From: Paenibacillus sp. FSL R7-0345
GTDB lineage: Bacteria; Bacillota; Bacilli; Paenibacillales; Paenibacillaceae
NCBI RefSeq assembly: GCF_038595055.1
Contig: NZ_CP152002.1
Location: forward strand, 2,524,501-2,588,500
Direction: 5' to 3'
Length of the DNA: 64,000 nt
Shown here: piece by piece, positions 7,822 through 15,870 of the stretch
Position numbering within the stretch: the stretch's first letter is position 1
Layout of the letters: each line of letters opens with the position of its first letter
Notes under the pieces: model-generated
What the model saw: the letters and a program-made list of their open reading frames with translations, nothing else
What the model was told of the DNA's origin: nothing
Databases searched by the model: none
Position numbers and translations under genes: made by a program

Positions 7822-9441
7822 TTAGTGGTTAACCAGACCTCTAGGTTCGCTGCTGTTCTTTGCACCATTCTCCAGGGAAATCTGCCCGAGCAGGGCATAA
7901 CGCATACTGTCAACCAGTGCTTCCCAGCTGGCCTCGATAACATTGCTGGATACGCCAACGGTGCTCCAGGTATTATTGTAATCCTTGGATTCGATCAGTA
8001 CGCGTACCTTGGCAGCCGTCTGATCCTGCTCATCAAGCACACGTACCTTATAGTCGGAGAGATGCATCTCATCAAGCCGCGGAAAATAAGTCTTCAGCGC
8101 TTTGCGCAGCGCATTATCCAGCGCGTTAACCGGTCCGTTGCCTTCGGCGGCGGTGTAGAGGCTGTCGCCGCCTACACGAAGCTTAACAAAGGCCTCGGAG
8201 ACTACAGGATGGCCGGCATTTTTTTCGACCAGCATCTTAAAGGATTCAAAAACAAACAGCTCGTTCAGCTCACCTGTCGCTTCACGCAGCAGCAGCTCAA
8301 GGGAGGCGTCGGCTCCTTCAAACTGATAACCCTGATGCTCCAGGTTCTTAATCTTGTCAATGACCTTGCGGGCCTGCTCGCTGGTCGGATCGAGGCTAAG
8401 TCCCATATCCTGAGCTTTGGAGAGCACATTGCTCTGGCCGGCAAGCTCGGAGACGAGTACCCGCTGCTTGTTGCCGACAAGCTCGGGGGCAATATGCTCA
8501 TACGTACGGGAATCCCGGAGGATTGCCGAGACATGAATGCCGCCCTTATGGGCAAATGCGGCTGTTCCGACATATGGCTGATTCACCGGCATGTTCACGT
8601 TGGCTACTTCGCTTACATAGCGGGCAGTGTTGGTCAGCTGCGGCAGGGAGTCACCCGGGATGCAGTGATAGCCCATCTTAAGCTGTAGTGTAGGGATGAC
8701 GGAGCACAGATTGGCATTACCGCAGCGTTCCCCGTATCCGTTAATTGTACCCTGTACCTGACGGGCTCCCGCATTGATTGCGCTCAGCGCATTGGCAACT
8801 GCGAGCTCGCAGTCATTATGGGTGTGGATGCCCAGATCGGCGCCGGGAAGATGCCCTGAAATCGCAGTGACGATGTCATACACTTCATTCGGCAGCGTAC
8901 CGCCGTTTGTATCACACATGACGAGCCAGTCTGCTCCGGCTTCGCGTGCTTTAGCTAGTACGGCAGCAGCATACACCGGATTGTTCTTGTAGCCGTCAAA
9001 GAAATGCTCGGCATCGAAGATGACCTCCAGCCCTTTTTGCTTGAGATAGGAGATGGAGTCGCCGATCATTGCGAGATTCTCCTCCAGCGTGGTCTGCAGT
9101 GCGGTGTGCACATGGAAGTCCCATGATTTGCCGACCAGCGTTGCCGCAGGCACGCCGGCATCAATCATTCTTTGCAAATTGTCGTCGTGCTCGGCAATAG
9201 AGTTTTTGCGGCGGGTGCTGCCGAAGGCGGTAATTTTGGCGTTCAGATACAATTCTTTGACCCGTTTGAAAAACTCAATGTCTTTATTGTTGCTTCCCGG
9301 GATGCCACCTTCAATGTAATGCACACCGAGATCATCGAGTTTCTTGGCAATTTTCAGCTTGTCATCCGCCGACAGACTGATGCCCTCGCCTTGTGTGCCG
9401 TCGCGAAGTGTCGTATCGAAGATGGAAATGGACTTAGACAT
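7822..9441 (-). CDS. cimA: (R)-citramalate synthase
   Basis: 539 residues from the chosen start. The HMGL/IPM-synthase TIM barrel opens with IFDTTLRDGTQGEGISLSA and IEGGIPGSNNKD, the citramalate-synthase flavour of the motif. The metal-binding HTHNDCELAVAN stretch follows, then a C-terminal regulatory LeuA-type dimer domain. It condenses pyruvate and acetyl-CoA to citramalate, the threonine-independent entry to isoleucine. The open frame extends upstream to 9570, but the ATG at 9441 has AGGAGG nine bases upstream and begins at the expected MSKSISIFDTT; the upstream 43 codons are a repeat, not an enzyme domain. No leu/ilv genes adjoin it. Confidence 0.93.
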   Translation of the reverse strand: MSKSISIFDTTLRDGTQGEGISLSADDKLKIAKKLDDLGVHYIEGGIPGSNNKDIEFFKRVKELYLNAKITAFGSTRRKNSIAEHDDNLQRMIDAGVPAATLVGKSWDFHVHTALQTTLEENLAMIGDSISYLKQKGLEVIFDAEHFFDGYKNNPVYAAAVLAKAREAGADWLVMCDTNGGTLPNEVYDIVTAISGHLPGADLGIHTHNDCELAVANALSAINAGARQVQGTINGYGERCGNANLCSVIPTLQLKMGYHCIPGDSLPQLTNTARYVSEVANVNMPVNQPYVGTAAFAHKGGIHVSAILRDSRTYEHIAPELVGNKQRVLVSELAGQSNVLSKAQDMGLSLDPTSEQARKVIDKIKNLEHQGYQFEGADASLELLLREATGELNELFVFESFKMLVEKNAGHPVVSEAFVKLRVGGDSLYTAAEGNGPVNALDNALRKALKTYFPRLDEMHLSDYKVRVLDEQDQTAAKVRVLIESKDYNNTWSTVGVSSNVIEASWEALVDSMRYALLGQISLENGAKNSSEPRGLVNH

Positions 9442-9457
9442 TAAGTCTCCTCCTAAA

Positions 9458-9562
9458 AGTTTTGTGAGCATCTGCTCCATTGATTTCGGCTTCGGACAAA
9501 ACTTGCCTCGGAAGCATATGCTTAGTTTTGTGAGCATCTGCTCCATTGATTTCGGCTTCGGA
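9458..9562 (-). repeat. 39-bp direct repeat with interleaved dyad in the cimA leader
   Basis: A 39-bp sequence occurs at 9458-9496 and again at 9524-9562, with no mismatch seen, 66 bp apart (22 codons). Between the copies lie an inverted pair, ACAAAACT at 9496-9503 and AGTTTTGT at 9524-9531, and a palindrome AAGCATATGCTT at 9512-9523. On the transcribed strand this is the untranslated leader immediately before the cimA ribosome site. The repeat keeps an open frame (PKPKSMEQMLTKL twice) joined to cimA. It may be a duplicated leader, an RNA switch or a dispersed intergenic repeat. Confidence 0.8.
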
Positions 9563-9641
9563 AGCATCAACTACGTATTGAAATAATTTTTATATTATAG
9601 CATTTTTACGCGGGAATGTAACAAAGAACTTTACAGGAGGG

Positions 9642-11018
9642 GTGCGGCCTTTATTGACCTCCCCCAGACAAAAGCGTTATGCTGAAATGAACAATGGAAA
9701 CCATGAAGATAAGAAGGTAGATATTGTGCAGAATGTGGATCAGTATTATCCGGCAAGCGGCAGGGTAATCCTGCATGTGGATATGAACGCTTTTTACTGC
9801 TCTGTGCATGAAGCGGAAGACCCGGGACAGTATAAAGGTAAGCCTACTGCAGTTGCCGGCAGTGTAGAGCAGCGCAGAGGCATTATCGTAACCTGTTCCT
9901 ATGCCGCACGCAGATTGGGGATCTCTACCGGAATGCAGGTGCAGAAGGCGCTGCGGATCTGCCCGTCCCTTACTCTTATTCAGCCGAATTTTCATCTATA
10001 CCGCAAATATTCCAATGCCTTTATGCAAATCGCCTACAGCTATACTCCGTTGCTCGAAGCAGTCTCAATCGATGAATGTTATTTGGACATCACAGGCTCG
10101 CGGCAATTCGGTACCCCGCTTGAGATAGCCGGAGAGATTCAGCGCCGGATTATGGATGAGCTAGGGCTGCCCTGTTCCATCGGTGTTGCTCCAAACAAGC
10201 TGCTGGCCAAGATGGCATCTGATTTGAAAAAGCCTAACGGCATTTCAGTGCTGCGTCTGCGTGATGTGCCGGAGGTGCTGTGGAACAAGCCATGCGGTGA
10301 AATGTTCGGCATCGGCGGCAAAACCGCTGAAAAGCTGCGCAAACTCGGTATCTATAATATAGGCCAGCTCGCGGCCGCAGACGAGCGGATGCTGACAGAT
10401 CATTTCGGCGTTATGGGCTCCTGGCTGAAGCGGGCCGGCAACGGCATTGATTATGGCGTAGTAAATCCTGAACGGGAGCAGAGCAAGTCGATCGGGCACA
10501 CAACAACGCTGCCCAAGGATGTGGTCGGGCTGGCTGATGCAAGGCCGATTCTGCTTAATCTCAGCGATCAGGTGGCACGGCGGCTGCGTAAGCAGGGTCT
10601 GGTGGCCGCAGGAGTGCAGCTTACAATCCGGACTCCCGATATGAAGACTATAACGCGTTCACGCCAGCTTGAGGCACCTACCGAAACTGCGGAGGATATC
10701 TATAAGGTAGTGTGCGACCAGTTTGCCCGCCACTGGAAAGGCGACAAGCCCGTTAGACTGCTCGGTGTAACCCTGCAGAGCCTGAGCCCCAAGGAGGAAT
10801 CCGCAATTCAGCTTGATCTGTTCGATTATGAACGGCAGCCGAAGAAGGAATCCCTCAATAAGGCGATGGATATGCTGCGCAACAAATTTGGTGAAAATGC
10901 CGTGCTTACTGCCGGCATGCTCAGTGACAGCCACTCGGCCCGTCTGCGTAACCATAAGGAGCGCGGCACCTCACTCCAGAAGGACAACCTGCAGCAGATG
11001 GACCCGGATAACGGCTGA
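9642..11018 (+). CDS. dinB: DNA polymerase IV (Y-family)
   Basis: About 450 residues. The catalytic motifs HVDMNAFYCSVH (D47, with the FY steric-gate pair) and VSIDECYLDITGS carry the three carboxylates. Helix-hairpin-helix (MFGIGGKTAEKLRKLGI) and little-finger domains follow. It is an error-prone translesion polymerase. The start is uncertain: GTG 9642 is too close to AGGAGG (9635-9640), TTG 9654 is better spaced, and ATG 9687 has no ribosome site. The C-terminus carries a QLDLF clamp-binding motif (QLDLFDYE), as expected for sliding-clamp contact. Confidence 0.95.
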   Translation: MRPLLTSPRQKRYAEMNNGNHEDKKVDIVQNVDQYYPASGRVILHVDMNAFYCSVHEAEDPGQYKGKPTAVAGSVEQRRGIIVTCSYAARRLGISTGMQVQKALRICPSLTLIQPNFHLYRKYSNAFMQIAYSYTPLLEAVSIDECYLDITGSRQFGTPLEIAGEIQRRIMDELGLPCSIGVAPNKLLAKMASDLKKPNGISVLRLRDVPEVLWNKPCGEMFGIGGKTAEKLRKLGIYNIGQLAAADERMLTDHFGVMGSWLKRAGNGIDYGVVNPEREQSKSIGHTTTLPKDVVGLADARPILLNLSDQVARRLRKQGLVAAGVQLTIRTPDMKTITRSRQLEAPTETAEDIYKVVCDQFARHWKGDKPVRLLGVTLQSLSPKEESAIQLDLFDYERQPKKESLNKAMDMLRNKFGENAVLTAGMLSDSHSARLRNHKERGTSLQKDNLQQMDPDNG

Positions 11019-11420
<402 letters not shown>

Positions 11421-11501
11421 TCTTCCAGGCCGGCGGCTTCGCACAGGATATGAGGGCCGGATATAAGATATAGGCTTATATTTGATTCTTGTATACACAT
11501 A

Positions 11502-11547
11502 AAGACATCCTTACGCCGGTACTGATCCGGCAGGGATGTCTTTTTTT
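11502..11547 (+). terminator. intrinsic terminator after fer
   Basis: AAGACATCC (11502-11510) pairs with GGATGTCTT (11534-11542), with an inner GCCGG/CCGGC stem, followed by a T7 run. Confidence 0.85.
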
Positions 11548-11606
11548 CGTGGAGAAGCCGATATAAGGTGTAGAAGAACTTATTATCTTTACCCGCGGAG
11601 GCCCCG

Positions 11607-13049
11607 ATGAAAAATTCGCAGCATCTCAAGGCTTATGTTCAAATGCACCCGGATAACAAAATGGCATGGTACCTGCTTGGTAAGGAATACTATAAGAACG
11701 GCCAGCAGGGAAAGGCCAACTACTGTTTTAACCAGGCCGGGGAAGTGTATGAAGCTTTTGAACGCAGTAAGGTTCCGGCAGAAATGCTGCGTGAATACGA
11801 GGATGGCCTGCTCAAGGTGGAGCATGAACGCCATCAGGCCAGGCTCAGAAAACGCCGGCTTCTGGTAGCTATGGCCGTTACCCTTTTAGTGCTCCTGCCG
11901 TCCACGGCTCCGGAAGGCACAGAAACGGGCACCCAAGCGACGCTGGCATCTCTGCTCAGCGGGGCAGATGAAACGGCTGCTGAAGCTGCAGCAGATGCAT
12001 CTGAGGCTGATGAGCCGGCGTCACCGGAAGAAACAGAGCCGGAGCTGGCCTTTACCGCGCTGGCCGTTGACTCCGCGGCTTCAGGCGGGGCATTTGCGCA
12101 GCTGCTGCAAGGCGGAGCCAGGTCGGCTATAGCTATTCTGGGGATGGAGCGCTCAGGGAAATGGCTTTTGTGGAAGGATAAGCTGCCGCTGGCGGCAACG
12201 GTGGTCAAGAACGGAAAGGGGCGCGCCGTATATCAGTCCTATGACAAGACAGCCTGTGCCTGTGAGCCGCCCGAATCCGGAGCCCTGCAGCAGCAGGCCG
12301 GGCAATGGCAGCGTCAGCAGGAACAGCTGGCCGTATTGTGGAGCGCTATACGCGCCTACAAGAACAGTAAGGGAAATCTGCCGCAATCGCTGGCTGTGCT
12401 TACCGGAGCATTCCCCGGGAACTGGCTTGGCGGGACTACGCCGCTGATGAAGGAGAAATTTGCTTCTGTGCGGAGTGCAGCTGCCGCCGGAATGGCACAG
12501 CAGCCAGCCGCTGAGGCAGGCGGTAAAGATTCCTCTGCAGGCGGCGAAGCCGGCGCGGGAACGGCCCAAGCCGCTGGAAGCGGAGGGCGGGAGCTGCCCT
12601 ATTTTACCGGACCGCTTACTATAATAGTAGATAAACAAAATCACCGTCTGGCAGTAACCAGCGGCTCCGTTATTTTGAGGAATTATGAGGTAGGACTGGG
12701 CGGCTCCAGGACACCGGAAGGATCTTTTACGATTACAGATAAGGTAGTAAATCCGAATGGCCGTGATAACGGGGAGTTCGGCAGCAGAGGCATGCAGCTC
12801 TCGGACAGCAATTATGCCATTCATGGAACAGATGAGCCGGAGAGTATCGGTAAAGATGAATCGCTGGGCTGTATCCGGATGAGCCGAAAGGACGTGGAGG
12901 AATTATTCGCAATGGTACCGATGGGCACGAAGGTGCAGATAAGTAAAGGGGGTCTGCCTGATGAACTGCTGGTTCCTGCGGACCGTTATCCTTCAGAAAC
13001 ACCCGCTAATCAGACGAACCCCAATAAAGTCTACCATTGGCTGAACTAA
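11607..13049 (+). CDS. membrane-anchored L,D-transpeptidase (YkuD) with N-terminal TPR-like segment
   Basis: 480 residues in four parts: a cytoplasmic, helical, TPR-like head (about 1-80), one membrane helix (about 84-102), an Ala/Glu/Gly-rich extracellular linker with low complexity, and a C-terminal YkuD domain (about 325-455). Catalytic H406 and C422 lie in HGTDEPESIGKDESLGCIRM. The usual SHGC is SLGC here: the second histidine is replaced by leucine. The family cross-links peptidoglycan 3-3 bridges or anchors proteins to the wall. The ATG has GGAGG at 11599-11603. Confidence 0.85.
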   Translation: MKNSQHLKAYVQMHPDNKMAWYLLGKEYYKNGQQGKANYCFNQAGEVYEAFERSKVPAEMLREYEDGLLKVEHERHQARLRKRRLLVAMAVTLLVLLPSTAPEGTETGTQATLASLLSGADETAAEAAADASEADEPASPEETEPELAFTALAVDSAASGGAFAQLLQGGARSAIAILGMERSGKWLLWKDKLPLAATVVKNGKGRAVYQSYDKTACACEPPESGALQQQAGQWQRQQEQLAVLWSAIRAYKNSKGNLPQSLAVLTGAFPGNWLGGTTPLMKEKFASVRSAAAAGMAQQPAAEAGGKDSSAGGEAGAGTAQAAGSGGRELPYFTGPLTIIVDKQNHRLAVTSGSVILRNYEVGLGGSRTPEGSFTITDKVVNPNGRDNGEFGSRGMQLSDSNYAIHGTDEPESIGKDESLGCIRMSRKDVEELFAMVPMGTKVQISKGGLPDELLVPADRYPSETPANQTNPNKVYHWLN

Positions 13050-13183
13050 TTGCCCGCTACCAGAAACAGCACGATAATCAGAAGAATTAACAGGACCAGG
13101 CTTGCACCAATCCACATAATGGCTTTGCGGTTCACTTCTTCTTTCTTCTGCTGAAGTGTTGGAGGTTTGCGTTTAGTTGACAT
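13046..13183 (-). CDS. 45-residue single-pass membrane protein
   Basis: Short frame of 45 codons: a basic head (MSTKRKPPTLQQKKEEVNRK) then one membrane helix (about residues 24-43) ending LVAGN. AGAGGGA precedes the ATG. The stop codon region overlaps the stop of the L,D-transpeptidase gene on the other strand. The positive-inside pattern (K/R-rich head, then helix) and good ribosome site support translation. I do not recognise the family. It resembles the many uncharacterised tail-anchored micropeptides of spore-formers; no function assigned. Confidence 0.7.
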   Translation of the reverse strand: MSTKRKPPTLQQKKEEVNRKAIMWIGASLVLLILLIIVLFLVAGN

Positions 13184-13393
13184 AATAGCCATCCCTCTTT
13201 CTCTCTTTATCGGTGATTACCCTTACATTGTAATGGGTTTGGATGAAAATTACTATACTCCCGGCTTCAGCCCGGAAGATCGGCAGGGTAAAAAACTTTT
13301 CTTTTCGCCCGGAAACGGATAAAATTAAGAAGAAAACAAACGAAACGGGGAGTCGGAGGACGATTCGGGTAATCCCTTGAAGGAGCGAGAACG

Positions 13394-14488
13394 TTGCTGT
13401 ATCGGCATTTAGGCAAACCTATTTTCTTTAAAATGGACCCGGAAAAGGCGCATCATCTCGTAATCGGCGGACTGCACAAGGCGGCATTTGTTCCGGGCGG
13501 CAGCGCGGCTATGCGGCTTATGTACGGTGTTCCCGAAACTGCGGATATGGCAGTTGATCTGTTCGGTGTGCATTTTCCTACGCCGGTTGGCCTTGCGGCA
13601 GGTCTCGACAAGAATGCCGAGGCAGTCGGCGGCTTCTCATCTATCGGCTTCGGCTTTATGGAGGTCGGCACAGTAACCCCTAAGGGGCAGCCGGGCAATG
13701 ACAGTCCAAGACTGTTCCGCCTGATTCCAGACGAAGCGCTCATCAACCGGATGGGCTTCAATAATGAAGGTGCCGAAGCGATGGCGGAGCGCCTGAAAGG
13801 GCTGAAGCAGCGCAGAATACCGGTGGCAGTTAATATCGGGCGCAACAAAGCGACTCCGAATGAAACAGCGCACGAGGACTACCGTAAGTGTATCCGCACG
13901 CTGTATCCGTACGGCGATTTCTTTGTAGTTAATATCAGCTCGCCGAATACACCGGATCTGCGCAGTCTGCAGCATGGCAGTGAGCTGTCTAAGCTGCTCT
14001 CTGAGGTGAAGGAGGAAATGGCGGTCCAGCACAGAAAGAGCGGCACGGCCAAGAGCCTGCTGGTCAAGATTGCTCCGGATGTCAGTGACAGCGAACTGGA
14101 ATTCATGGTACATACGCTTTCAGAAGCTGGAGTGGACGGCGTTATTGCCACGAACACTACGTTAAGCCGCGAGGGGCTGACCAGCGAAAAAGCCGGAGAA
14201 ACGGGAGGGCTCAGCGGCAAGCCGCTGAGAGACCGGTCGACGGAAATCATCCGCAGCATTTACCGCCAGACTGGCGGCAAGCTGCCGATAATCGGCTCAG
14301 GCGGAATATTCAGCAGCCAGGATGCGTATGACAAAATCCGGGCAGGCGCCAGCCTGGTTGAAATTTATACGGCGCTCATCTATGAAGGACCGGAGGTTAA
14401 CCGCCGGCTGCATGCCGGTTTGCGGCAGCTGCTGCGGCGGGACGGATTCTCTCATATCCGGGAAGCGGTGGGCGCCGATCATCACTGA
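13394..14488 (+). CDS. pyrD: dihydroorotate dehydrogenase (quinone), class 2
   Basis: 364 residues. The N-terminal extension MLYRHLGKPIFFKMDPEKAHH is the membrane-associating, quinone-access segment of class 2 enzymes, and the catalytic serine lies in NISSPNTPDLRSLQ. The FMN-binding ends IIGSGGIFSSQDAYDKIRAGA are clear. It oxidises dihydroorotate to orotate in pyrimidine synthesis, passing electrons to menaquinone. Start TTG 13394 has AGGAG at 13381-13385. It is not with other pyr genes. The next gene begins 28 bases downstream. Confidence 0.95.
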   Translation: MLYRHLGKPIFFKMDPEKAHHLVIGGLHKAAFVPGGSAAMRLMYGVPETADMAVDLFGVHFPTPVGLAAGLDKNAEAVGGFSSIGFGFMEVGTVTPKGQPGNDSPRLFRLIPDEALINRMGFNNEGAEAMAERLKGLKQRRIPVAVNIGRNKATPNETAHEDYRKCIRTLYPYGDFFVVNISSPNTPDLRSLQHGSELSKLLSEVKEEMAVQHRKSGTAKSLLVKIAPDVSDSELEFMVHTLSEAGVDGVIATNTTLSREGLTSEKAGETGGLSGKPLRDRSTEIIRSIYRQTGGKLPIIGSGGIFSSQDAYDKIRAGASLVEIYTALIYEGPEVNRRLHAGLRQLLRRDGFSHIREAVGADHH

Positions 14489-14516
14489 AGGATGAATGGA
14501 CAGGAGGACGAAGGCG

Positions 14517-15329
14517 ATGGACGGCAGGGATTGGGGAACTTTTTTACTTCCATATGAACAGACTGTGGAGGAACTCAAGGTTAAATTCAAAACAATGCGC
14601 TCGGAACTCAAAAAGAGAGAAGAATATACGCCGATTGAGTTCGTAACCGGACGTGTGAAACGGCTGTCCAGCATACTGGAAAAGGCCAAGCGTCTGAACG
14701 TGAAGATGGAGGATCTGGAGACAGGCATTGAGGACATCGCCGGCATCCGGATCATGTGCCAATTCGTTGAGGACATCCGCAGAGTGGCGGAGTATATCCG
14801 TGCCCGCAAGGATCTTGAAGTGCTGTATGAGAAGGATTACATCACCAATTATAAGGAAAGCGGCTACCGCAGCTTCCATATGATTATTAAATATCCGGTA
14901 CAGACCGCCCTGGGACAAAAGATCGTGCTGGCCGAAATTCAGATCCGCACGCTGGCGATGAATTTCTGGGCCACGATCGAGCATTCCCTGAACTATAAAT
15001 ACCGCGAAAGCCTGCCGGATGAAATGCGTGTACGCCTGAAGACGGCAGCGGAAGCCGCATCGATTCTGGACAGTGAGATGTCCAGCATCCGCGAAGAAAT
15101 TCTGGAGGCCCAGAAGCTGTTTGAGGAAAATTCCAATACAACGACTCAGGTGCTGACGGCGATTCACCAGCTGTATTTCTATCATCTGGTGAATGAGGCG
15201 ATTGAAAGCCAGAACCGCTTCAACGAGATCTGGCAGACACAGGATATGGAAGCGATGAAGCAGCTGCTGGAGCATGTGCGTGAGCTTATATCCAATGCCA
15301 AGAAGGATAGTCTGCCGGATGGCCTATGA
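14517..15329 (+). CDS. small alarmone synthetase, RelQ-type (p)ppGpp synthetase
   Basis: 270 residues. The RelA/SpoT synthetase core is at about 40-200, with the G-loop region around ESGYRSFHMII and the AEIQIRTLAMNFWATIEHSLNYKY motif, and there is no hydrolase or TGS domain. RelQ/YjbM proteins are usually about 210 residues, so this one has a longer, helical C-terminus. They make (p)ppGpp and act as cytosolic oligomers. The ATG at 14517 is nine bases after AGGAGG. It is likely co-transcribed with pyrD and the DUF309 gene, which overlaps its end by 11 bases. Confidence 0.9.
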   Translation: MDGRDWGTFLLPYEQTVEELKVKFKTMRSELKKREEYTPIEFVTGRVKRLSSILEKAKRLNVKMEDLETGIEDIAGIRIMCQFVEDIRRVAEYIRARKDLEVLYEKDYITNYKESGYRSFHMIIKYPVQTALGQKIVLAEIQIRTLAMNFWATIEHSLNYKYRESLPDEMRVRLKTAAEAASILDSEMSSIREEILEAQKLFEENSNTTTQVLTAIHQLYFYHLVNEAIESQNRFNEIWQTQDMEAMKQLLEHVRELISNAKKDSLPDGL

Positions 15330-15771
15330 ACCGCTGTACCTGGCATACCTGGTCTACTTTAACCGGGACAGGGATTATTTTGAATGCCATGAGGTGCTTG
15401 AAGAGCTGTGGCTTGAAAAAGATAAAGACCCTTTATACAAAGCGCTGCTTCAGGTGGCAGTCGGACTCTATCATTTCCGCAACGGTAATGTGCGCGGCGG
15501 CCTGATCATGATGAACAGGTCGTATGGCGTACTGGGAACTTACCCTGCAGAAACGCTGGGCCTTGATCTGGCTAAGCTGGTCCGGGAAGTGGGGCTGTAT
15601 GCTTCACAGCTGGATAGCTACGCTGAAAAGCCGTTTGCTTATTACGACCTGACGATTGAAATCGCTGATCCGGTTCTTGCGCAGGAAGTAGAGCTGGCTG
15701 CATCAGGCATTGTGCCTAACCAGCCGCAGCGGCGGGGCCCGCAAAGACCTGCGGGGGAGCACCGCAAATAA
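15319..15771 (+). CDS. DUF309-family protein
   Basis: 150 residues. The family signature is FNRDRDYFECHEVLEELWLE at residues 11-30, followed by LLQVAVGLYHFRNGNVRGG. It is a helical fold, and conserved acidic and histidine residues (ECHEVLEELW) suggest a metal or ligand site, but no function is established. The ATG at 15319 overlaps the end of the alarmone synthetase gene by 11 bases, which implies coupling. The C-terminus is a basic Pro/Arg tail. Confidence 0.85.
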   Translation: MAYEPLYLAYLVYFNRDRDYFECHEVLEELWLEKDKDPLYKALLQVAVGLYHFRNGNVRGGLIMMNRSYGVLGTYPAETLGLDLAKLVREVGLYASQLDSYAEKPFAYYDLTIEIADPVLAQEVELAASGIVPNQPQRRGPQRPAGEHRK

Positions 15772-15798
15772 CGACGTAACAATAGCAGTACCTAATCA

Positions 15799-15822
15799 GG
15801 AGCACCCGCAGGGGTGTTCCTT
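15799..15822 (+). terminator. weak hairpin after DUF309 gene
   Basis: GGAGCACCC (15799-15807) pairs with GGGTGTTCC (15812-15820), leaving loop GCAG. Only TTGATTATTG follows, so termination would be weak. Confidence 0.4.
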
Positions 15823-15870
15823 GATTATTGATCCCAAAAATTCAGGTAACACAAGCAGGAGGACGGCATC

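Noticed and set aside
7825..8688. 287-codon plus-strand frame
   Set aside because: Antisense of cimA, with no recognisable domain and no ribosome site.
9442..9570. N-terminal extension of cimA through the leader repeat
   Set aside because: The open frame continues, but the repeated PKPKSMEQ segment has no place in the enzyme and the internal ATG has a far better ribosome site.
14544..15275. 243-codon minus-strand frame
   Set aside because: Antisense of the alarmone synthetase gene; no start site and no motif.
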